Assembly (NCBI GenBank): GCA_002068715.1
Contig: MWAR01000093.1
Coordinates: forward strand, 1-10,279
Source of the DNA: a bacterium ADurb.Bin374
GTDB taxonomy: Bacteria; Riflebacteria; Ozemobacteria; Ozemobacterales; Ozemobacteraceae
Reading direction: 5' to 3'
Length of the DNA: 10,279 nt
Shown piece after piece: positions 5,942 to 10,279 of the stretch (position 1 is the stretch's first letter; every line of letters begins with the position of its first letter). The notes under the pieces were generated by a model. It was not told where the DNA came from and did no database searches. It saw only the letters and a list, made by a program, of their open reading frames with translations. The position numbers and the translations under genes are program-made.

Positions 5942-7954
5942 TCAGCTTCCCTTGATGTGCGTGAGCGCCCGTTCGGCCTCTTCGCGACTCTCGTAGATGT
6001 AGGGAGAGACGCCCCGCTCGCTCAGCGCCTCGCCGAGCTTCACCCGGAGGAAGGCGCTGGTCGTGTACCGCGTGACGCCACTGTAATGCGTCTTGACGAG
6101 CCGCTCGACCATGGTGGTGTAGGAATCGACGAGGTCGGGGGAGATCGTGAAATGGTCGTAGTTCACGATCGCGCCGACGCGCCGCCCCAGTGGTTTGATG
6201 AGGGCGGCCACGGCCTCCTCGATCTGGCGGATCTGGCCTTCGGTCTTGATGTTGAATCCCTCGAAGTTCACGAACAGCACCCCCTGCTGCGCGTTCAACG
6301 TCAGGCGGGCCGAGAGCGGCACGGAGAGCAGAGAGTCGCGGAGGCCCATGGGACCCTCCTGGAAAATGCGCGGATCCATCAGCCTCGGCGGACTCTTGAT
6401 GACGGGTTGGAACTCCATCTGGGCGAGGATGTCGCGCTCGAGGTCGACCCCCGGCGCGATCTCGACAAGTTCCATGCCTTCGGGGGTGAGGCGGAACACG
6501 GCGCGCTCGGTGATATACAGCACCGGCTGCTGGCGCAGAACGGCGTGTTTCCCGCTGAACGTGACGTGCTCGACGTGCTGGATGAACTTCTTCGCCTTGC
6601 CCTCGCTTTTCACGCTCAGTTTCGCGTCGTTGATCTCGAGCTCGAGCTTGCCGGCGGTGAAGGTGCCGACGAAGACGACCTTCTTTGCATTCTGGCTGAT
6701 ATTGATGAAACCGCCGGCGCCGGCGAGGCGCGGGCCGAACTTGCTGACGTTCAGATTGCCCTCGCGGTCGGTCTGGGCGAGGCCGAGGAAGGCGACATCG
6801 AGACCGCCCCCGTCGTAGAAATCGAACTGGTACGGCTGGTCGATGATCGCCTGCGTGTTCATGCCGGCGCCGAAATCGAGGCCCGAGGCCGGAACGCCGC
6901 CGACGACGCCGGGCTCGGCCGTCATGGTCAAAAACTCGACGATCTTCTCCTCGTTCGCCACCGCGGCCACGCCTTCCGGCATGCCGATGCCGAGGTTGAC
7001 GACGCTGTTGGGCTCGAGTTCGAACGCGGCGCGCCGGGCGATGATCTTGCGGTCGCAGAGCGGCATCGGTGGGATCGAGCCCATCGGGACGCGCAGTTCC
7101 CCGGAATAGGCCGGGTTGTAGGGCGTAGCGAACGTCTGGGCGTGGTTCTCGGGCTTTCCAATCACGATGCAGTCGACGAGAATGCCGGGAATCTTGACCT
7201 GGCGCGGGTTGAGCGTGCCGCTGTCGGCGATCCGCTCGACCTGCACGATGACGAAGCCACCCGAGTTCTTCGCGGCCATCGCGATGGAAAGCGCCTCGAG
7301 CGTCAGAGCTTCGCGCTCCATCGTGACGTTGCCTTCCGGGTCGGCCGTCGTGCCGCGCAGGAGGGCGACATTGACCGGAAACGTGCGGTAGGCGAGATAC
7401 TCGCGGTCGTCGAATGTCATCACCTCGACCAGCTCTTCTTTCGTACAGGTGTTGATCCTGCCGCCGCCTAGCCGGGGGTCGACGAACGTGCCGAGTCCGA
7501 CGGAGGTGATGGTGCGCGGCTTGTGTGCCGCGATGTCGCGATACATGTGGGAAATGACGCCCTGGGGGAGGTTGTATGCCTCGATCTTGTTGTCGAGCGC
7601 CAGCTTCTGGAGTTTCGGCACCAGGCCCCAATGGCCTCCGACGACGCGCTTCACCAGACCTTCGTGGCCGAGGTGATTCAGACCGCGCTCGGCACCGTCT
7701 CCCTGGCCGGCGGCATACATCAGGGTGAGATCGCGGGGTGTCGCCGTATCGCGGAATCGCGCCTCGAGAGCGATGGCCAGTTCTTCGGGAAAGCCGATGC
7801 CCACGAAGCCGCCGGTGACGAGCGTGTCGCCGTCCCGGATGATCGAGACGGCTTCGACCGCCGACACGATCTTACTGCGTGGGACGCTCGTGCCTGTCGG
7901 GGCTTGCAAGGTCGAAAATATGGGATGGGGTTCTTTTGGGGTGCTCTCACTCAT
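5942..7954 (-). CDS. YdiF/Pct-type acyl-CoA:acetate/3-ketoacid CoA-transferase with extra C-terminal domain
   Basis: 670 residues; ATG at 7954 with AGGA 8 nt upstream, stop at 5942. The enzyme moves CoA between an acyl-CoA and a short carboxylate such as acetate, propionate or a 3-keto acid, in the cytoplasm. Both halves of a fused class I CoA-transferase are seen: the alpha-like half at about residues 25-290 ([65 protein letters not shown]) and the beta-like half at about 300-525 ([64 protein letters not shown]). Glu347 in TAEPGVVGG is at the place of the catalytic Glu that forms the glutamyl-CoA thioester. Typical YdiF/Pct enzymes are about 520-530 residues. Residues about 535-670 ([36 protein letters not shown]) are an added alpha/beta domain, perhaps STAS-like. 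The substrate cannot be told from sequence. The nearest neighbour in the same direction is a VOC protein. Confidence 0.93.
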   Translation of the reverse strand: MSESTPKEPHPIFSTLQAPTGTSVPRSKIVSAVEAVSIIRDGDTLVTGGFVGIGFPEELAIALEARFRDTATPRDLTLMYAAGQGDGAERGLNHLGHEGLVKRVVGGHWGLVPKLQKLALDNKIEAYNLPQGVISHMYRDIAAHKPRTITSVGLGTFVDPRLGGGRINTCTKEELVEVMTFDDREYLAYRTFPVNVALLRGTTADPEGNVTMEREALTLEALSIAMAAKNSGGFVIVQVERIADSGTLNPRQVKIPGILVDCIVIGKPENHAQTFATPYNPAYSGELRVPMGSIPPMPLCDRKIIARRAAFELEPNSVVNLGIGMPEGVAAVANEEKIVEFLTMTAEPGVVGGVPASGLDFGAGMNTQAIIDQPYQFDFYDGGGLDVAFLGLAQTDREGNLNVSKFGPRLAGAGGFINISQNAKKVVFVGTFTAGKLELEINDAKLSVKSEGKAKKFIQHVEHVTFSGKHAVLRQQPVLYITERAVFRLTPEGMELVEIAPGVDLERDILAQMEFQPVIKSPPRLMDPRIFQEGPMGLRDSLLSVPLSARLTLNAQQGVLFVNFEGFNIKTEGQIRQIEEAVAALIKPLGRRVGAIVNYDHFTISPDLVDSYTTMVERLVKTHYSGVTRYTTSAFLRVKLGEALSERGVSPYIYESREEAERALTHIKGS

Positions 7955-8029
7955 CGTTTGATTCCTGTTTCAGTAAAATATCTTGCTCTCATGAGCGTCG
8001 GTAGCCGTGGGTGAATGAAAAGGTGAAGC

Positions 8030-8425
8030 CTACTTCCGGCTGGCCTGACACGCGAAGGCCAGTACATGGCCGTCCGGATCGAGGCTATATGCGGCCGTGT
8101 GTCCCCAATCGCGCGGAGCGAGAGGGCTGAGCTCGACGGCACCGGCGCCGATGGCGCGCTGATGGGCTTTGGCGGGATCATCGACCAGGAGATACAATTC
8201 GGCTCGAGGAGCGCCCGAAGCCCAGGAAGGATCGGCGAGGGCCGGACCGAGCAGCTTTTTTATCCCGTGTTCGGGCATCAGGCCGAGAACGGCCCCGCCC
8301 GGGAGCTCGAACTCCGTCATGCCCGATACGTCCAGGCGCGGCTCGAGGCCGAGAGCGGCCCGGTAAAACGCGGAAGCCCGCTCCTGGTCGGCGACGTAAA
8401 GAATGAAATGGGCGGCCTGTATCAT
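8030..8425 (-). CDS. VOC-family (glyoxalase/bleomycin-resistance fold) protein
   Basis: 131 residues. The frame reaches back to 8467, but ATG 8425 has a strong ribosome site (GAGAGGAG, about 6-nt gap) and starts directly at the fold: MIQAAHFILYVADQERASAF, then YRAALGLEPRLD. Two beta-alpha-beta-beta-beta modules are visible, residues 3-50 and 73-126; the second ends YSLDPDGHVLAFA. VOC proteins include glyoxalases, dioxygenases, epimerases and antibiotic-binding proteins. Of the four usual metal positions only His6 is clearly kept: the first-module terminal strand (AVLGLM) lacks Glu, Glu76 stands in place of the second His, and Ala123 replaces the final Glu. It is therefore probably not a classical metal-dependent glyoxalase I; a binding or sequestering role or different chemistry is possible. 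It lies 75 nt before the CoA-transferase on the same strand, so co-transcription is possible. Confidence 0.87.
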   Translation of the reverse strand: MIQAAHFILYVADQERASAFYRAALGLEPRLDVSGMTEFELPGGAVLGLMPEHGIKKLLGPALADPSWASGAPRAELYLLVDDPAKAHQRAIGAGAVELSPLAPRDWGHTAAYSLDPDGHVLAFACQASRK

Positions 8426-8462
8426 TGCCTGCTCCTCTCGCGGTTTCGGATCCCTTAGGGCG

Positions 8463-8493
8463 ATCATATCACATCACGCCCGGCCTGTGTCAC
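8463..8493 (-). promoter_or_regulatory. Candidate sigma70-type promoter for the VOC gene
   Basis: Read on the - strand, GTGACA (8493-8488; 5 of 6 to TTGACA) is followed after 19 nt by TATGAT (8468-8463; 5 of 6 to TATAAT), preceded by TGA to make an extended -10. Transcription would start about 8456, about 30 nt before ATG 8425. The 19-nt spacer is long, but the extended -10 compensates. It could drive both the VOC and CoA-transferase genes. Confidence 0.45.
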
Positions 8494-8604
8494 TCACATC
8501 CCCGAGGGGAAACGCATGGACGTTGTTTCCCTGTGGCCGGCATGATAGCCTGAGCTGATACTGTACCTGATCTCAGACAGCAACACCGGAGGGAGAGAGG
8601 CACC
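8494..8604. other. Divergent intergenic region with a weak stem-loop
   Basis: This stretch separates the leftward VOC gene from the rightward small-ORF/UbiA/TspO operon. It holds one short inverted repeat (GGGAAAC 8507-8513 and GTTTCCC 8525-8531, 11-nt loop), which could be an operator or chance. A purine-rich ribosome site (GGAGGGAGAGAGG at 8588-8600) closes it. No convincing + strand -35/-10 pair was found by eye, although a promoter for the rightward genes must lie here or further upstream. Confidence 0.35.
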
Positions 8605-8733
8605 TTGGCGGAATATGCACCGCGGCACGACACATCGATCGGGTTCTTCGACGGCTACGACGTTCGCAGCAACCGCGTTCGCGAGGCGATGATACAAGGA
8701 GAGGCGCGCCAGACGGGGCGGAGGACGGAATGA
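8605..8733 (+). CDS. Small ORF of 42 residues, translationally coupled to the UbiA-like gene
   Basis: TTG 8605 is preceded by AGGGAGAGAGG ending 4 nt before it, and the frame runs 42 codons to TGA 8731-8733, which overlaps the ATG of the next gene as ATGA. No other start lies in frame after the upstream stop at 8551. The product is short, charged and soluble: MAEYAPRHDTSIGFFDGYDV followed by RSNRVREAMIQGEARQTG. There is no signal peptide or membrane segment and I recognise no family. The strong ribosome site and the classic stop-start overlap are the only evidence that it is real. It may be a coupling leader peptide or a small partner of the membrane enzyme. The alternative is that the ribosome site is coincidental and transcript leader only. 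Confidence 0.45.
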   Translation: MAEYAPRHDTSIGFFDGYDVRSNRVREAMIQGEARQTGRRTE

Positions 8734-9668
8734 CGGCGTTCATCAGGCGCTGGTGGCAGTTCCTTCGCGAGCGTCATGACCCGTTCGGCATCACGCTCAC
8801 GGTCGCGGCCTTCTACGGCGCGAACGTGCTGATGGGCAGCCCGCCGGATCCCGGCTTCGCGTGGGACCCCGTCCGGCTCGCCGCTGGGTTCGCGGTTGTC
8901 TGGCTTGTGTTCCTCCACATGCGGCTGTTCGACGAGGTGAAGGATTACGCCGTCGACCGCGAGCACAATCCCGAGCGGCCCCTCGCGCGCGGCCTCATCG
9001 GCCTCGGCGAGTTCGGCACGGTGACCCTGCTGGTGATTCTCGTGGAACTTTCTATAGCTGCAAATATGGGCTGGGCCTCGTTCTCGACGATGGTCATGAC
9101 GCTGTGTTTCACGCTGATGATGCGCATGGAGTTCTTCGTCGGCGACTGGATGCGGCCGAAACTCGAGCTGTATGCGATCACCCACACCTTTTCGGCGACC
9201 ATGCTCGGCTTTCTCTCGTTCTCGATGGCGACCGGCCGGCCGCTCGTGGGGTGTGGCGAGGGGTTCGCCCTCTTCGCCCTCGGCAACTGGTTCGTGTTCA
9301 ACGTGTTCGAGTTCGGCCGGAAGACGTTCGGACGCGAGGAGGAACGCGACGGCGTCGACTCCTACTCGCTGCGCCTGAAACCGGCTGGAGCCGTCGTCCT
9401 GCTCGTCATGAACATGCTGATCGGGTATGGCCTGCTTCTCTGGGCCTCGTCGCTGATCTTCCCGGCCTGGCCGAAGATGCTGCTCGGCGGCGCGGGGGCG
9501 CTCGTCATCCTGGTCATCGCGGCCGGCATCGGATACACCTCGTCGCCGACGGCTGCCGGGGCGAGGCTGTACCGCGGCGTCGTGACTCTCTACCTCCTCG
9601 GCTACCACGTCGCCATTCTCGCGGGCGCGATCCGCGCCTGGGCGCCGCCCGGCCCCTGCGGCATGTGA
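8730..9668 (+). CDS. UbiA-family prenyltransferase-like membrane protein
   Basis: 312 residues from ATG 8730. The protein has about eight or nine membrane segments. After the second comes the UbiA signature: MRLFDEVKDYAVDREHNPER, with Asp68, Asp72 and Asp76 in the D-x3-D-x3-D spacing that binds Mg-prenyl diphosphate, then PLARG. The usual Asn before the first Asp is Phe. A second conserved acidic loop sits at about 194-212: EFGRKTFGREEERDGVDSYS, with Glu203-Glu205, Asp207 and Asp210. UbiA enzymes attach isoprenoid tails to aromatic or tetrapyrrole acceptors, or act on other prenyl diphosphates, in the inner membrane. The acceptor here cannot be named; the sequence is not an obvious UbiA, MenA, CyoE or ChlG. 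It is followed 19 nt later by a TspO gene, so a link to tetrapyrrole or lipid chemistry is possible but unproven. Confidence 0.8.
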   Translation: MTAFIRRWWQFLRERHDPFGITLTVAAFYGANVLMGSPPDPGFAWDPVRLAAGFAVVWLVFLHMRLFDEVKDYAVDREHNPERPLARGLIGLGEFGTVTLLVILVELSIAANMGWASFSTMVMTLCFTLMMRMEFFVGDWMRPKLELYAITHTFSATMLGFLSFSMATGRPLVGCGEGFALFALGNWFVFNVFEFGRKTFGREEERDGVDSYSLRLKPAGAVVLLVMNMLIGYGLLLWASSLIFPAWPKMLLGGAGALVILVIAAGIGYTSSPTAAGARLYRGVVTLYLLGYHVAILAGAIRAWAPPGPCGM

Positions 9669-9687
9669 CGAAGGGAACGCCCGCCCC

Positions 9688-10074
9688 ATGAACGCCTGGT
9701 ATGCGACGCTGAAACGGCCTCCGCTCACTCCGCCGAACTGGGTTTTCGGCCCCGTCTGGACCATCCTGTATCTCATGATCGCCGCGGCGTTGTTCCTGTT
9801 CTACCGGGACGAGCGGGATCGCGTCCCGATGCGCATCAACGCGCTGATCGGCGCTCATCTTGCGTCGAACCTCGCCTGGACGCCGCTGTTTTTCGGCCGG
9901 CAGAACCCGGCGGCGGCTCTTGCGGATATCCTGTTCCTCGTTGCCACGCTGATCGCCATCATCGCTCATTTCTGGCGGAAACACCCGGTCTCGGCGCTCC
10001 TGCTGATTCCCTACCTGGCCTGGGTGACGTTCGCGACCTATCTCAACACCGGCTTCTGGCTGCTGAACAAATGA
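9688..10074 (+). CDS. TspO/MBR family protein lacking the first membrane helix
   Basis: 128 residues, with four predicted membrane segments (about 18-39, 50-70, 76-94, 101-120). TspO/MBR hallmarks are clear: WYATLKRPPLTPPNWVFGPV, then WTILY, ASNLAWTPLFFG, and IPYLAWVTFATYLNTGFW near the end. Family members (translocator protein, tryptophan-rich sensory protein) bind porphyrins and sterols and have five helices in about 155 residues. Here the start Met is three residues before the conserved Trp-Tyr, so helix 1 is missing. Reading upstream in the same frame gives a non-hydrophobic Ala/Arg/Pro-rich stretch, so the loss is not a wrong start. The ribosome site (GAAGGGAA near 9670-9677) is about 10 nt away. 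It is probably co-transcribed with the UbiA-like gene. It may be a natural four-helix variant or a decayed copy. Confidence 0.88.
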   Translation: MNAWYATLKRPPLTPPNWVFGPVWTILYLMIAAALFLFYRDERDRVPMRINALIGAHLASNLAWTPLFFGRQNPAAALADILFLVATLIAIIAHFWRKHPVSALLLIPYLAWVTFATYLNTGFWLLNK

Positions 10075-10105
10075 CTTTTCACACATGCAATACCGTTGTC
10101 TCCCT

Positions 10106-10133
10106 CGTAGGGGCGCATCGCGATGTGCCCGGG
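10106..10133. repeat. Short REP-like palindrome
   Basis: Positions 10111-10130 (GGGCGCATCGCGATGTGCCC) form a 10-bp-arm palindrome with one G-T wobble and no loop, preceded by CGTAG at 10106-10110. The GTAGGGGCG...GCCC pattern resembles dispersed palindromes I remember from other bacteria. A single copy is seen here, so its repetitive nature is inference. Confidence 0.45.
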
Positions 10134-10154
10134 TCGGATCCCGTATCCCCGGGC
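10127..10154 (+). terminator. Possible terminator stem-loop after tspO
   Basis: GCCCGGG (10127-10133) pairs with CCCGGGC (10148-10154), a 7-bp GC stem with a 14-nt loop, followed by GAAAACGGTTTTGAT. There is only a weak T-run, 8 nt after the stem. It competes with the adjacent palindrome for pairing. It could end the UbiA/TspO transcript. Confidence 0.35.
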
Positions 10155-10164
10155 GAAAACGGTT

Positions 10165-10192
10165 TTGATAAAATTATAATATTCAGTATATT
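10165..10192 (+). promoter_or_regulatory. Promoter-like A/T-rich sequence before the last gene
   Basis: A perfect -10 hexamer TATAAT lies at 10175-10180, about 28 nt before ATG 10208, but has no good -35. A second reading pairs TTGATA (10165-10170) with TATATT (10187-10192) at 16 nt, but would start transcription inside the ribosome site. The A/T-richness against a GC-rich background and the position directly upstream of a gene support a promoter; the exact elements are uncertain. Confidence 0.45.
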
Positions 10193-10207
10193 GAAGGAGA
10201 CTCTGCG

Positions 10208-10279
10208 ATGACACTCCGCATCATCACCCCGAACTCGATGTCACCTGCCGATGCCGCCCCCGTTGCCCGTCGACTCGTT
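10208..10279 (+). CDS. N-terminal start of an unidentified gene (cut by window end)
   Basis: ATG 10208 is preceded by GAAGGAG (10193-10199) with an 8-nt gap. The visible 24 codons read MTLRIITPNSMSPADAAPVA then RRLV with no stop. The segment is soluble-looking with no signal peptide. It is too short to name a family. The separate promoter-like region suggests it is not part of the TspO operon. Confidence 0.6.
   Translation, partial: MTLRIITPNSMSPADAAPVARRLV

Noticed and set aside
5957..7471. 504-codon open frame on the + strand opposite the CoA-transferase gene
   Set aside because: It is antisense to a well-supported enzyme gene; its product is a monotonous Asp/Glu/Arg/His/Leu mix with no motif, as expected from GC-rich codon structure read in reverse.
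8655..9776. 373-codon open frame on the - strand across the UbiA-like gene
   Set aside because: The product is Arg/Glu/His-rich without membrane segments or motifs, and the + strand gene has clear UbiA motifs; it is a shadow.
1..10279. tRNA, rRNA or riboswitch
   Set aside because: No cloverleaf, conserved rRNA segment or known riboswitch core was recognised on either strand by eye; small or unusual RNAs cannot be excluded.

Overview
This is a GC-rich, gene-dense stretch of a Gram-negative bacterial chromosome. Secreted OmpA-type peptidoglycan-binding proteins and several type II/type IV prepilin-like proteins imply an outer membrane. There is no rRNA or marker gene to fix the taxon. The large pseudopilin set and several intergenic palindrome types fit an environmental, possibly metagenome-derived lineage. 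Candidatus Riflebacteria/Ozemobacteria is my guess only and is not shown by the sequence.

Region 1 (1-5755, + strand) is an envelope/pilus-like locus. It begins with the C-terminal part of a FecR-domain protein. After a long perfect inverted repeat come a large GspK/PilX-like pseudopilin (629-2737), a small class-H-like prepilin (2715-3152), two tandem paralogous OmpA-domain proteins (3208-3966 and 4021-4734), and two further prepilin-like proteins resembling the I/PilV and J/PilW classes (4744-5217 and 5201-5755). Overlapping genes suggest translational coupling. The four prepilins together resemble the minor pseudopilin tip complex (H, I, J, K) of type II secretion systems or type IV pili. 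No major pilin, ATPase, platform protein or secretin is visible. Two peptidoglycan-binding proteins sit in the middle of the set.

Region 2 (5756-8604) starts with a converging intergenic stretch holding a REP/BIME-like palindrome pair and a strong GC hairpin. It is followed on the - strand by a 670-residue YdiF/Pct-type acyl-CoA:acetate/3-ketoacid CoA-transferase with an extra C-terminal domain, and by a small VOC (glyoxalase-fold) protein with its own candidate promoter.

Region 3 (8605-10279, + strand) is a small membrane-protein operon. A 42-residue ORF with a TTG start overlaps a UbiA-like prenyltransferase by ATGA, and this is followed by a TspO/MBR protein that lacks the first transmembrane helix. 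Downstream are another short REP-like palindrome, promoter-like AT-rich sequence, and the first 24 codons of an unidentified gene cut by the window edge.

The most interesting parts are the pseudopilin-OmpA-OmpA-pseudopilin arrangement, with a shared unassigned N-terminal module in the OmpA pair and an insertion in the ligand-binding loop of one copy, and three different palindromic repeat types in the intergenic gaps.
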